DNA of 15,380 bases from an uncultured Porphyromonas sp. (GTDB taxonomy: Bacteria > Bacteroidota > Bacteroidia > Bacteroidales > Porphyromonadaceae). Under the pieces are notes generated by a model. It was not told the origin of the DNA, did not search any database, and saw only the letters and a list, made by a program, of their open reading frames with translations. Shown here piece after piece: positions 1-7,715 of the stretch. The stretch is from positions 1-15,380 of the forward strand of contig UQDF01000051.1 of the NCBI GenBank assembly GCA_900539765.1, given 5' to 3'. Numbering within the stretch: position 1 is the first letter of the stretch; each line of letters begins with the position of its first letter. The translations under genes and the position numbers were made by a program.

Positions 1-43
1 AGAAAAAAACTTCGCTTTTTACTTGCATGTGAACTTAGAAAGC

Positions 44-97
44 AAAGGGTTACACGTCTCGCTTTGACGGGGATGGACGACAACGGACGCTTTCCGA
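44..97. repeat. Degenerate copy of the GGACGGACGC-type spacer repeat
   Basis: The stretch AAAGGGTTACACGTCTC (44-60) matches 2954-2970 at 16 of 17 positions. TTTGACGGGGATGGACGA (63-80) matches 2873-2890 at 16 of 18. It is followed by CAACGGACGC, which recurs at 2779-2788. The outer-membrane protein gene is therefore bracketed by pieces of the same dispersed spacer repeat. No open frame of interest crosses it. The rest of 1-253 shows only a GC-rich palindrome (CGCCGCGGCG, 121-130) and the promoter box. Confidence 0.6.
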
Positions 98-184
98 TGG
101 CCTGAATCTGAGCCGTGCGCCGCCGCGGCGGGCTACTGGTCTCATCGGGCTAGTCGTGAGATGTCCGTAGTTGAGATCCTAGTG

Positions 185-217
185 TTGGCTTGCGCATCTG
201 AAAAAAAAGTATCTTTG
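185..217 (+). promoter_or_regulatory. Bacteroidota-type promoter of the outer-membrane barrel gene
   Basis: TATCTTTG at 210-217 matches the Bacteroidota -7 consensus TAnnTTTG. TTG triplets at 185-187 and 190-192 are possible -33 elements, 22 or 17 bases upstream. The box lies about 36 bases before the ATG at 254, leaving a leader of roughly 30 bases. An A-run immediately precedes the box. Confidence 0.6.
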
Positions 218-253
218 CAGTAACATACAGACAAACAGACAAAAATAGCTATC

Positions 254-2701
254 ATGTTAGGAAGAAAGGGCGTACTTCTCGAGATATTGGTTGTGGTTAG
301 CTTGATGCTCACCCATAGCCTCAGCGGACAAACGCTTAAAGAAAGCTCCAACGGACAGACAGTCAAAGGACAACCTCAGCAGTCTCAGAGCACTCAACCT
401 CAGCAATCTCAGAGCGCACAGCACCAGACGCAGCAGCCGCAGCAAGGAGAGATTTATCGCGGGCAGCTCAGAGATAGAGTGACCGAAGAGCCTATCTCTA
501 TGGCGACCGTCATATTGCTTTCGGCAGATTCGACCGTGGTCTCCACGACGCTTTCGAGCGACGGGGGGACCTTTGAACTTTCAGGGGTGGGGGCGCATTG
601 GCTCCAGGTGAACCATCTAGCGTATCAGACACTCCGCGTGAGCCTCGATGCTCCGCTGCTTGACGTGCTCTATATGGATCAAGCGACTGGTGAACTGGGC
701 GAGGTCGTGGTCAAGGCGGAGCGTCCGCTTATGAAGCTCGTCGATGGTACCACTCCGAGCTACGATATTGATCAGCTCTTTGCACATAGCTCCGTTACTA
801 CCGCTTATGAGATGCTGGGTCAGCTCCCGGGTATGTCGATGCAGGGCGATGTGCCGACGCTCGTGGGGACCAATGGCTATACGCTGGTCTTCAATGGTCA
901 GCCCTCGAATGTTCCTCAGGAGATGCTGCTGGAGCGTCTCAAGAGCATTCCCCGAGAGATGGTCGCTAGTGTGGAGATCTCCTATACTCCCATTGCCCGC
1001 TATCGAGCTAAGGGCGCTTCGATCAATGTGGTCTTCAAGGGGCAAGCTGCGGGCAGCCCTCTGAGTGGTGCCTCTGGTCAGCTCTTTACTGAGTATAGCA
1101 ATAAGTACTACAGCAACTACGCTGCGGGTGGTAGTGTCAACTACGCAGCTCCCAATGGCTTCTCCATCACTGCCAATTATAGGGCTAGTCTAGGTAAAAT
1201 GCGGAGCGACTTAATCTACGATATAGCTCCCTTTGGTCGCTACACCAAGGGGCTTGCGATAGAAAACAGTGGCTACACGAGTTATAATCAGCACACCCTC
1301 TTTGCCGAGCTGGGCTATAAAAAAGGGCGGCATGCGCTATCCGTTGACTACTACGGGAGCTTGACCCCTCCCGAGGGAACGTCCCGATACCAAGTCAACC
1401 AAAAGGAGAGCGAACCTCTAGAGTCACTCAATAAAGGCAATGACAATACCCATCACGTCGCCATAAACTACAGACTGGGTGGCAACTTGCAGGCGGGTCT
1501 CTTCTACACGCACTATCGGGATCACAGAGAGGTGCTCTATGGTATGGAGCAGTCGACCAGTTCACCTTATGCTACGAGCTATACGAGTGATCAGCTCTCG
1601 CAGGTGTGGGGCGGGCATATCGACAATAGTCATAGCTGGGAGAGTGGCTGGGGGCTGTCGTACGGCTCCAAGGTCTCCTGCTCCAAGACGATTAATAAAC
1701 AAACCTACCTCTGGCGAAATGGTCAGCAAGTGCCAAGTGGCGCAGTGTCAGGAACTAGTAAAGAGCTACTGGCGGATCTCTATATAGGCGGTAAAAAGCA
1801 GTTTAATAATGGGCTAAGTCTCGGGCTAACCTTGATCGGTGACTATGCGAACTATATAGGTGCGGAGGAGACCTTTCAGATTATCCCGCAGGCGAGTCTC
1901 AGCTATGCTCGCAATCCCAACCATGTCCTACAGATGAATATACAATCTGTCAAGAGGGACCCGAGCTATTGGGAGCGTGAGCCCTTCTCACGGCCAGATG
2001 ATCGCTATCAGCTCTGGGAGGGCAATCCACAGATTAGGCCTTACGTGACGTACTTTGGTCAGGTGAACTACATCTTCAAGCAGCGGTATGTCTTCTTCCT
2101 GAGCGGTTACTATCAGCCTCATCGCTTCGAGCAGCAGATGTATCTAGACCCTGATAGGAGTCGTATAGTCTACAAGACGTGGAACTGGCACTATGCCAAT
2201 AATGCTAGTATCGGAGCTGTCGTGCCACTGCCTCAGACCCAGTGGTGGAACGCGCGTCTGACCCTCAATGGTCAGCTCAACTCGGTCAAGCTAGAGATCC
2301 CCTACGAGCCGACCTATCAGTGCACCAAGCCTCAGTACTATGTCGCCCTCTCTAATGAGTTTAGGCTCAGCCAAAAGCACAATGTCACCATCGGACTAGA
2401 CGGAGGCTATCTGCATGGAGCCATACAGGGCTACTATAGTCTAGGCGATATATACAACCTCGCTTGTCGTGCTAAGTGGACCAGCCAGGATAAGAAGTGG
2501 AGCCTCACCTTGCGAGGAGACGACCTCCTCAATGCGGGTGTGCCTCGGGTGCGGGTCAACTACGGCATCCATCAGGTGGACTTCCGACCCTCGCGCTACA
2601 ATACCCGCTTCTCAGTCCATCTGAGCTACACGTTCGGTAGCTTTGACAAGGTAGAGACGAAGGAGCCTACACAGCTCTCGACCGACCGCTTCGGTATCTG
2701 A
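254..2701 (+). CDS. TonB-dependent-receptor-like outer-membrane beta-barrel protein
   Basis: An 815-residue outer-membrane protein. A signal peptide covers about residues 1-25 (basic start, then LEILVVVSLMLTHSLSG). A Q/S-rich low-complexity linker covers about 30-66. A carboxypeptidase-regulatory-like (CarboxypepD_reg) fold covers about 67-140. A short plug-like segment starting near VVVKAERP (about 150-270) follows, and the rest is a Y/N/G-rich beta barrel of the OMP_b-brl_3 / TonB-receptor type, with alternating strands such as FRLSQKHNVTIGLDGGYLHG. The final strand NTRFSVHLSYTFGSF is followed by about 18 polar residues. I see no clear TonB box. Family members bind or import large substrates, or act as surface adhesins; the substrate cannot be told here. 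There is no SusD partner beside it, so it is not a standard SusCD pair. The ATG at 254 fits the promoter at 210-217 and gives a clean signal peptide. It is monocistronic, followed by a hairpin/T-run at 2992-3034. Confidence 0.85.
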   Translation: MLGRKGVLLEILVVVSLMLTHSLSGQTLKESSNGQTVKGQPQQSQSTQPQQSQSAQHQTQQPQQGEIYRGQLRDRVTEEPISMATVILLSADSTVVSTTLSSDGGTFELSGVGAHWLQVNHLAYQTLRVSLDAPLLDVLYMDQATGELGEVVVKAERPLMKLVDGTTPSYDIDQLFAHSSVTTAYEMLGQLPGMSMQGDVPTLVGTNGYTLVFNGQPSNVPQEMLLERLKSIPREMVASVEISYTPIARYRAKGASINVVFKGQAAGSPLSGASGQLFTEYSNKYYSNYAAGGSVNYAAPNGFSITANYRASLGKMRSDLIYDIAPFGRYTKGLAIENSGYTSYNQHTLFAELGYKKGRHALSVDYYGSLTPPEGTSRYQVNQKESEPLESLNKGNDNTHHVAINYRLGGNLQAGLFYTHYRDHREVLYGMEQSTSSPYATSYTSDQLSQVWGGHIDNSHSWESGWGLSYGSKVSCSKTINKQTYLWRNGQQVPSGAVSGTSKELLADLYIGGKKQFNNGLSLGLTLIGDYANYIGAEETFQIIPQASLSYARNPNHVLQMNIQSVKRDPSYWEREPFSRPDDRYQLWEGNPQIRPYVTYFGQVNYIFKQRYVFFLSGYYQPHRFEQQMYLDPDRSRIVYKTWNWHYANNASIGAVVPLPQTQWWNARLTLNGQLNSVKLEIPYEPTYQCTKPQYYVALSNEFRLSQKHNVTIGLDGGYLHGAIQGYYSLGDIYNLACRAKWTSQDKKWSLTLRGDDLLNAGVPRVRVNYGIHQVDFRPSRYNTRFSVHLSYTFGSFDKVETKEPTQLSTDRFGI
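371..418 (+). repeat. 24-bp tandem repeat in the Q-rich linker
   Basis: Two 24-bp units (371-394 and 395-418) differ at three positions and encode QPQQSQST and QPQQSQSA. A decayed third unit (QHQTQQPQQ) follows to about 445. The unit length is a multiple of three, so gain or loss of a unit changes linker length without breaking the frame. It sits between the signal peptide and the first folded domain. Confidence 0.85.
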
Positions 2702-2716
2702 CGCGCGGATAGTGTC

Positions 2717-2970
2717 GAGCGGGAGGGCGTCCGTTGTATCATAGATTACAGCATCGTGGTTTTAACGAGGACGGACGCCAACGGACGCTCGGTGAGTATT
2801 TAGTGGGAGGGCGTTCGTTGTCGTTAAAATCACAACGTTGCAATATTTGATGCAACACTTGACGCTGTAACCTTTGACGGGGACGGACGCCATCCCACTA
2901 GAGACGTGCCGTGCGTCCCTACATTTTGCTACACGTCTTGCTGTGACACCTACAAAGGGTTACTCGTCTC
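2717..2970. repeat. Spacer repeat cluster with long imperfect hairpin
   Basis: GGGAGGGCGTCCGTTGT (2721-2737) and GGGAGGGCGTTCGTTGT (2805-2821) are direct repeats with one mismatch. TTTTAACGA (2760-2768) pairs with TCGTTAAAA (2821-2829), and CAACGGACGC (2779-2788) pairs with GCGTTCGTTG (2811-2820, one G:T), giving a long two-part hairpin over 2760-2829. TTACAGCAT followed about 23 bases on by GGACGGACGC recurs at 15132-15166, and TAGTGGGAGGGCGT (2801-2814) recurs exactly at 15045-15058. A further copy of the GGACGGACGC core is at 2881-2890. No coding frame is credible here. Confidence 0.75.
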
Positions 2971-2991
2971 TAATTTCTAACTTCTAATCCG
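2971..2991. repeat. Short heptad array (TAAYTTC)
   Basis: Three consecutive 7-mers, TAATTTC, TAACTTC and TAATCCG, abut the left end of the 168-bp box-array element that begins at 2992. Confidence 0.5.
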
Positions 2992-3034
2992 ATAGCCACG
3001 TAGAGAATTCTAAATCCCTACGTGGCTATTTTTT
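2992..3034 (+). terminator. Hairpin and T-run at the end of box-array copy 1
   Basis: Perfect 12-bp arms ATAGCCACGTAG (2992-3003) and CTACGTGGCTAT (3018-3029) with a 14-base loop, followed by six T (3029-3034). It reads as an intrinsic terminator on the plus strand, downstream of the outer-membrane barrel gene. The 290-base distance from the stop codon makes it a distal terminator. Confidence 0.55.
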
Positions 3035-3159
3035 ATTCTCCACGTAGGCGAGAAACGTTTCCTCCGAAGTTTCATTTGATTCCTCCGAAGTATCATTTCG
3101 TCCCCACGTGGAAAATCTTTTTTTCCTCGGTGGATAATTCGGATTTGCTACGTAGCTAT
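2992..3159 (+). repeat. 168-bp box-array element, copy 1
   Basis: MITE-like element with ends ATAGCCACGTAG (2992-3003) and CTACGTAGCTAT (3148-3159). Eight boxes start at 2996, 3018, 3040, 3061, 3082, 3104, 3126 and 3148: three CCACGTGG-like, two CCTCCGAAG, three CCACGTGG-like (the seventh, CTCGGTGG, is decayed). Intervals are 22, 22, 21, 21, 22, 22, 22. It aligns without gaps to the reverse complement of 12799-12966. By eye 82 of 89 bases match over 3023-3111 and about 80% match overall. No transposase is present. Copy 2 lies in inverted orientation 9.8 kb away. Confidence 0.85.
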
Positions 3160-3194
3160 TGTGGTGTGCGTGCTGTCTTGGAGGGTGGCCGAAG

Positions 3195-3251
3195 CGACGA
3201 GAACGAATCGTCGTGGGGCGTTTCCCGAAAACTTCCCAGCCTTGGGAAACG
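3195..3251 (+). promoter_or_regulatory. Competing hairpins upstream of glgP
   Basis: CGACGA (3195-3200) pairs with TCGTCG (3208-3213). CGTTTCCC (3219-3226) pairs with GGGAAACG (3244-3251). A smaller hairpin, TTCCCA (3233-3238) with TGGGAA (3243-3248), uses the same right-hand bases, so the last two cannot form together. No T-run follows. Function is unknown; it matters for glgP only if transcription starts upstream of it. Confidence 0.35.
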
Positions 3252-3293
3252 TTGTGGAGGGTGTGGTGTAACAGCCATTGCACAAAATAGTCG

Positions 3294-3301
3294 TACCTTA
3301 G
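3294..3301 (+). promoter_or_regulatory. Possible -7 box for glgP
   Basis: TACCTTAG differs from TAnnTTTG at one base and would give a leader of about 30 bases before the ATG at 3340. No well-spaced -33 element is visible; the nearest TTG (3278-3280) is only 13 bases upstream. This is a weak call. Confidence 0.3.
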
Positions 3302-3339
3302 CGGAGTCTTTAAGTTCACAGTCCATAAAATAGACGCAA

Positions 3340-5913
3340 ATGATACCACAATACAAGAGTAATCCACCTCAGTGGACAGAGATATACAGTCAGTCTAATC
3401 TTCCCGAGGAGCTACAATCGCTCAAGGCTCTTACGATGAACTTATGGTGGTCTTGGCAGCCACGTGCTATACGACTCTTTCAGTCTATCGACCCCGAGCT
3501 ATGGGCTCAGACCGATGGTAATCCCCGTTGGATGCTTCACCTCCTAGGTGCTGAGCGCATTGCTGAGCTTTGTCAGAATCGCGCCTTCCTCGCAGAGGTG
3601 CAGGCCCTTTATGATGAGCTACAAGCCTATCTGCAGGAGCGTCCCGATGAGACCCGTCCCTCGGTCGCTTACTTCTGTATGGAGTACGGCATTAGCAACA
3701 CGCTACACATTTACTCTGGTGGTCTAGGCATCCTCGCAGGTGACTATGTCAAGGAGGCGAGCGATAGCAACGTCCGGCTCACCGCCGTGGGTCTTCTCTA
3801 TCGCTACGGCTACTTCACCCAGAGTCTCGACCCCAGTGGTAATCAGGTGGCGCACTATGTGCCACAAAACTTTTACAACCTGCCCCTCGAGCCAGTACGT
3901 AACGAGCATGGCGAGCGGCTGACGCTACATCTAGAGATGGCCTCACTGCCTGTGGTCTGTCAGGTGTGGCGTGTACCAGTAGGTCGTGTGTCGCTCTATC
4001 TGCTAGATACCGATGTTCCTGAGAATGGGGATCTGGCGAAGAGCATCACTCACAGCCTCTATGGCGGTGACTGGGAAAATCGACTCCGTCAGGAGTACCT
4101 CCTAGGTATCGGTGGTACGATGCTACTCAAGCAGCTTGGCATAGAGTGCGATGTGTACCACATGAATGAGGGTCATGCAGCCTTTATGAATGTGGAGCGA
4201 CTGGTCAATCTGGTGGAGGATAGGGGCTTGCCCTTTGACGTAGCACTCGAGGTGGTACGCGCCTCTTCGCTCTATACGGTGCATACGCCTGTGCCAGCAG
4301 GGCATGACTACTTTGAGGATGCTTTGATCGATCGTTACTTCGCACCCTTCTATAGTCGTCTGGGTATCTCTCGTGATGAGTTTATCCAGCTAGGCAAGGA
4401 TAGCCACGGGAGCGGGGGAAAGTTCTCTATGAGCGTCTTAGCGCTACACACCTCTCAGGAGGCCAATGGTGTGAGCAAGCTACATGGCGATGTGTCGAAG
4501 CGTATGTTTGCCCCCGTGTGGGAGGGCTTCTTCCCTGAGGAGAGCCATGTCACTTATGTGACCAATGGTGTGCATCTGCCCACCTGGGCAGCGTCTGAGT
4601 GGCAGCAGTTCTTCGTCCGTCACTTCGGCGCGGACTATCTAAGCCATCAGTCTCAAGAGGAGATGTGGTCTAAGATCATGAGCGTGCCGAGTGAGGAGAT
4701 ACGTCAGATCCGCCAGATACTCAAGAGACGACTGATACAGCACATACAGCATACGATCATAGAGACTCACGGACAGATAGGGCTCCCTCCACGGCTCGCT
4801 AAGGCAACGCTCGACGAGCTACAAGAGCGAGCACTGTACATAGGCTTCTCACGCCGCTTCGCTACCTACAAGCGTGCTCATTTGCTCTTTGAAGATCTAG
4901 GGGCTTTGGCAAAGATCCTAGACAACGAAGAACGCCCCGTCCGCTTTATCTTTGCGGGCAAGGCGCACCCGGCTGATGGTGGTGGCCAAGCGCTTATCAA
5001 GCGTATCATAGAGGTGAGCCGCATGCCACAGTTTGTCGGTAAGATCATCTTCCTACCAGACTATGACATAGAGCTAGCCAAGACGCTTATCCCAGGCGTC
5101 GATGTGTGGCTCAACAACCCGACACGTCTCATGGAGGCGTCTGGTACTTCTGGCGAAAAGGCCGAGATGAATGGAGTCCTCAACCTCTCTGTGCTGGACG
5201 GCTGGTGGTACGAAGGGTACAAGGAGGGCGCTGGCTGGGCAGTCTCAGCAAAGCGAACCTACACCGATCAGTACCTGCAGGATCAGCTCGATGCGATGAC
5301 GATCTACCACCTCATAGAGCAGGAGATCGTACCCGCTTACTATGCCGACACGCCAGCAGGCTGCTCGAATCGCTGGGTAGACTATATCAAGCGCTCGATG
5401 CTCTACATAGCACCACACTTTACGATGCGCCGCATGCTCGATGACTACTACGAGCGCCTCTACAATAAGCTGGCCGTACGCTCTGAACTCCTAGAGCATC
5501 AGGGCTACCAGCAGGCTCGTGATATAGTTGCCTGGAAGCAGCAGGTCGCTGCCACGTGGGATACGATCATCGTCCAGGAGGCTACCTTCGATGGTGTCAT
5601 GCGAGAGCCAAAGTACGACGGCCAGCATAGTGATCCGACCTTTAGGGTGACGATCGATGCAGGGCTTATCGATGCTGATATTGTTGCCGAGCTGATTGTT
5701 ACGACACGAGACGAGCGTACGGGCGAGGTGCACTATGTGGGCAAGGATCTCTTTCACGAGGTGATGCCACGCTTGGGGACGATCCGCACTTATGAGCTGA
5801 TGGTGCCGTCGGCTCAGCCTGGCAAGTATCAGATAGCGGTGCGTCTGCGTCCTTATCTGCCAGAGCTACCTCATCTGATGGACTTCGCTTATGTCCGCTG
5901 GATCTCTTTCTGA
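3340..5913 (+). CDS. glgP: Alpha-glucan (glycogen/maltodextrin) phosphorylase
   Basis: Catalyses phosphorolysis of alpha-1,4-glucan ends to glucose 1-phosphate, a cytoplasmic PLP-dependent GT35 enzyme. At 857 residues it matches the bacteroidetal/TIGR02094-type subfamily. The N-terminal segment has LWWSWQPRA (about 36-44), a substitute for the N-terminus of the classical enzymes. Visible motifs are YFCMEYGI (111-118), GGLGILAGD (127-135), HMNEGHAAF (274-282), VHTPVPAGHD, TNGVHLPTW, GFSRRFATYKRA (502-513), FAGKAHPADGGG, and the PLP site EASGTSGEKAEMNG with K607 as the expected Schiff-base lysine, followed by VLNLSVLDGWW. No signal peptide. It stands alone: no glycogen synthase or branching enzyme lies in the window. 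The ATG at 3340 is the first in frame and gives the expected N-terminus. Complete and intact. Confidence 0.95.
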   Translation: MIPQYKSNPPQWTEIYSQSNLPEELQSLKALTMNLWWSWQPRAIRLFQSIDPELWAQTDGNPRWMLHLLGAERIAELCQNRAFLAEVQALYDELQAYLQERPDETRPSVAYFCMEYGISNTLHIYSGGLGILAGDYVKEASDSNVRLTAVGLLYRYGYFTQSLDPSGNQVAHYVPQNFYNLPLEPVRNEHGERLTLHLEMASLPVVCQVWRVPVGRVSLYLLDTDVPENGDLAKSITHSLYGGDWENRLRQEYLLGIGGTMLLKQLGIECDVYHMNEGHAAFMNVERLVNLVEDRGLPFDVALEVVRASSLYTVHTPVPAGHDYFEDALIDRYFAPFYSRLGISRDEFIQLGKDSHGSGGKFSMSVLALHTSQEANGVSKLHGDVSKRMFAPVWEGFFPEESHVTYVTNGVHLPTWAASEWQQFFVRHFGADYLSHQSQEEMWSKIMSVPSEEIRQIRQILKRRLIQHIQHTIIETHGQIGLPPRLAKATLDELQERALYIGFSRRFATYKRAHLLFEDLGALAKILDNEERPVRFIFAGKAHPADGGGQALIKRIIEVSRMPQFVGKIIFLPDYDIELAKTLIPGVDVWLNNPTRLMEASGTSGEKAEMNGVLNLSVLDGWWYEGYKEGAGWAVSAKRTYTDQYLQDQLDAMTIYHLIEQEIVPAYYADTPAGCSNRWVDYIKRSMLYIAPHFTMRRMLDDYYERLYNKLAVRSELLEHQGYQQARDIVAWKQQVAATWDTIIVQEATFDGVMREPKYDGQHSDPTFRVTIDAGLIDADIVAELIVTTRDERTGEVHYVGKDLFHEVMPRLGTIRTYELMVPSAQPGKYQIAVRLRPYLPELPHLMDFAYVRWISF

Positions 5914-5918
5914 ATGCT

Positions 5919-5946
5919 AGCTATTAGCCTTTGGCTGTTGGCTATT
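5919..5946. repeat. Heptad array downstream of glgP
   Basis: Four contiguous 7-mers, AGCTATT, AGCCTTT, GGCTGTT and GGCTATT, start five bases after the glgP stop codon, with a decayed fifth unit AGCAACT. The same heptad family occurs at 9060-9094 upstream of rarA. Confidence 0.65.
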
Positions 5947-5971
5947 AGCAACTAGGACGGAATAAATAACG

Positions 5972-6011
5972 AGAGGACTCAATTGCTTCTATGGGGGCGG
6001 TTGAGTCCTCT
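5972..6011 (+). terminator. Stem-loop between glgP and the phosphoesterase gene
   Basis: AGAGGACTCAA (5972-5982) and TTGAGTCCTCT (6001-6011) form a perfect 11-bp stem with an 18-base loop. The tail (GCTGTTCTTTAGGG) is only weakly T-rich, so it may be a weak terminator or an mRNA 3'-end stabiliser. No such T-run flanks it on the other strand. Confidence 0.5.
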
Positions 6012-6082
6012 GCTGTTCTTTAGGGACTCTTATGATAACCTATTGGTAGCAAAATGACAACGACAGGGCAATCGGCTGACGA

Positions 6083-6090
6083 TACCTTTG
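6083..6090 (+). promoter_or_regulatory. -7 box of the phosphoesterase gene
   Basis: TACCTTTG matches TAnnTTTG exactly and ends 39 bases before the ATG at 6130. It decides the start codon: an in-frame TTG at 6088 lies inside this box and so should be upstream of the transcript. No convincing -33 element is seen at the expected distance. Confidence 0.55.
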
Positions 6091-6129
6091 CGTAGACAAT
6101 CTAGGAAACGTAATATATCGCAATCGACT

Positions 6130-7599
6130 ATGATGCAAAAAGCACAATCCCTCACACGACTCGCCACGCTACTCTTCAGCGCCATCATCTTGCTAGCTCA
6201 CCCTCTGGAGGTGTGGGCTGAGCGACCCCCGCTTACTATGCAGCCGGAGTACACGCTCCTCGTCTGTAGCGATCCGCACATTATGGCTCCTGAGCTAGTC
6301 GTTCAGGAGGGCTCCGCTTTTGAGGAGGCATTACGTAGCGATCGCAAGCTACTCCTCGAGAGTGTACAGATCTTTGACGAGTTAGTAGAGGAGGCTTTGG
6401 AGATACGTCCTGATCTCTTTCTCATCTGTGGAGACCTGACGAAGGATGGTGAGCTGGCTAGCTATCGCTATCTCACGCAGCGGCTAGATCGACTCACAGA
6501 GGCTGGTATCAAGGTCCTTGTCGTGCCGGGCAATCATGATATCAACAATCCCCATGCTCAGGTCTATCTAGGGGATCACACGACTGCTACGGAGTATGTC
6601 ACTCCCGAGCAGTTTGTTCAGATTATGGCGCCCTATGGGTATGACTCCTCCTCAAGCATCTCGCGAGGGCCAGCGCTCTGCTATGTGTCAGAGCCACTCC
6701 CAGGGCTACGTGTCATCGGTATCGATGCTTGTCAGTATGATGACAATATCGCCAATAACTACCCTACGACGGCTGGGCGTCTCGATGAGGAGCGCATTCA
6801 GTGGATCGAGGAGCAAGTGCGACAAGCTAATGCTCAGGGCAAGCAGGTCATAGCAATGATGCATCATGGCATCGTGGAGCACTTTCCGGGGCAGTCTCTA
6901 CTGGCTAAGGAGTATCTGATACAGGATTATGATCGCATTGCTGAGCGACTCGCAGGGGCTGGTCTGCAGTATGTCTTCACGGGACACTTTCATGCTCAGG
7001 ATATAGCTGCTAAGAGCTACAACCAGAGCGTCATACATGATATAGAGACTGGATCGACAGTTACGTACCCCTGCCCATATCGTTTGGTCGAGGTCACCCC
7101 GACAGAGCTACGTATATCCTCTCGTCAGATCGCCTTAACGATGCCCTCTCAGAGAGCTTCGGAAGGTGAGATCTCTTTGCAGGACTACGCTTATCGGCAC
7201 CTAGAGCTTGGTATGAATGATCTGGCACACTTCCTCACGGAGCATCTAGAGAGTCAGGATAGCGCTTCGATTATAGCTCCTTACAAGGACGTGATAGAAC
7301 AGGCGATACCAGAGCTAAAACCTCTATTTATGGAGATCTATACGAACCACCTGCAAGGTGACGAGCAGGGCCTACAGCACAATCCAGATAGCACGGCACG
7401 GATGACGGAGCCGTATCCAGGGGATCTCTTTGATCAGACGAAGGGGCTGATCAAAGGACTCGTCCCCTCGCTAACTCTGCAGATAGAACTCTTTGAGACG
7501 GCTCTACACGACACGTCTGTATCGGACAATAATGTGTCGCTACCTTACGACCACACCGCTCGTCTAGATCGACAAAGACTTGCTAAGAGTAAGCCTTAG
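6130..7599 (+). CDS. Secreted calcineurin-like metallophosphoesterase
   Basis: A 489-residue binuclear-metal phosphoesterase. Counted from the ATG at 6130, the full metal-binding set is present: DPH (D48, H50), GDLTKDG (D102), GNHD (N135, H136, D137), MMHHG (H245/H246) and GHFH (H286, H288). The N-terminus MMQKAQSLTRLATLLFSAIILLA... is a signal peptide likely cut after VWA, so the enzyme is periplasmic or cell-surface. No lipobox. Family members hydrolyse phosphomonoesters, diesters or nucleotides; the substrate is not deducible. The C-terminal ~150 residues after the catalytic core are variable and unrecognised. A longer reading from TTG 6088 is less likely because that codon sits in the promoter box and would put a basic extension before the signal peptide. 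ATG 6133 is an equally possible start. It has its own promoter and converges on rarA. Confidence 0.88.
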   Translation: MMQKAQSLTRLATLLFSAIILLAHPLEVWAERPPLTMQPEYTLLVCSDPHIMAPELVVQEGSAFEEALRSDRKLLLESVQIFDELVEEALEIRPDLFLICGDLTKDGELASYRYLTQRLDRLTEAGIKVLVVPGNHDINNPHAQVYLGDHTTATEYVTPEQFVQIMAPYGYDSSSSISRGPALCYVSEPLPGLRVIGIDACQYDDNIANNYPTTAGRLDEERIQWIEEQVRQANAQGKQVIAMMHHGIVEHFPGQSLLAKEYLIQDYDRIAERLAGAGLQYVFTGHFHAQDIAAKSYNQSVIHDIETGSTVTYPCPYRLVEVTPTELRISSRQIALTMPSQRASEGEISLQDYAYRHLELGMNDLAHFLTEHLESQDSASIIAPYKDVIEQAIPELKPLFMEIYTNHLQGDEQGLQHNPDSTARMTEPYPGDLFDQTKGLIKGLVPSLTLQIELFETALHDTSVSDNNVSLPYDHTARLDRQRLAKSKP

Positions 7600-7691
7600 G
7601 GTCGCTTCGCTTGAGGCTCTGTTACAACGCTTGCAGGCTACAGGCTGATGTTGCGTACAACGAGAGCGCTAGACTCGATCGTCCGCTATAT

Positions 7692-7699
7692 TATCTTTG
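7692..7699 (+). promoter_or_regulatory. Orphan -7-like box facing into rarA antisense
   Basis: TATCTTTG on the plus strand lies in the 116-bp spacer between two convergent genes, 17 bases from the rarA stop. If active it would make RNA antisense to the rarA 3' end. No -33 element is evident. A window this size should hold several chance matches to TAnnTTTG, so this may be one of them. Confidence 0.2.
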
Positions 7700-7715
7700 C
7701 ACACGCTACTGGAGA

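Noticed and set aside
617..1045. Long frames antisense to the outer-membrane gene
   Set aside because: Shadows of a real gene in other frames; the plus frame has a signal peptide and domain structure.
254..2701. SusC of a polysaccharide utilisation locus with glgP
   Set aside because: No SusD, no glycan regulator, a large repeat spacer with a terminator between the genes, and the barrel is of the OMP_b-brl_3-like type.
2992..3159. CRISPR-like array
   Set aside because: Repeats are 8-9 bp with 13-14-bp gaps, two different box types occur, and the gaps align between the two copies; no cas genes are present.
3022..3333. Plus-strand frame of 103 codons before glgP (and minus-strand frames over 3026-3367)
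   Set aside because: It runs through the box-array element and hairpins, its sequence is low-complexity and basic, and it starts inside the terminator hairpin.
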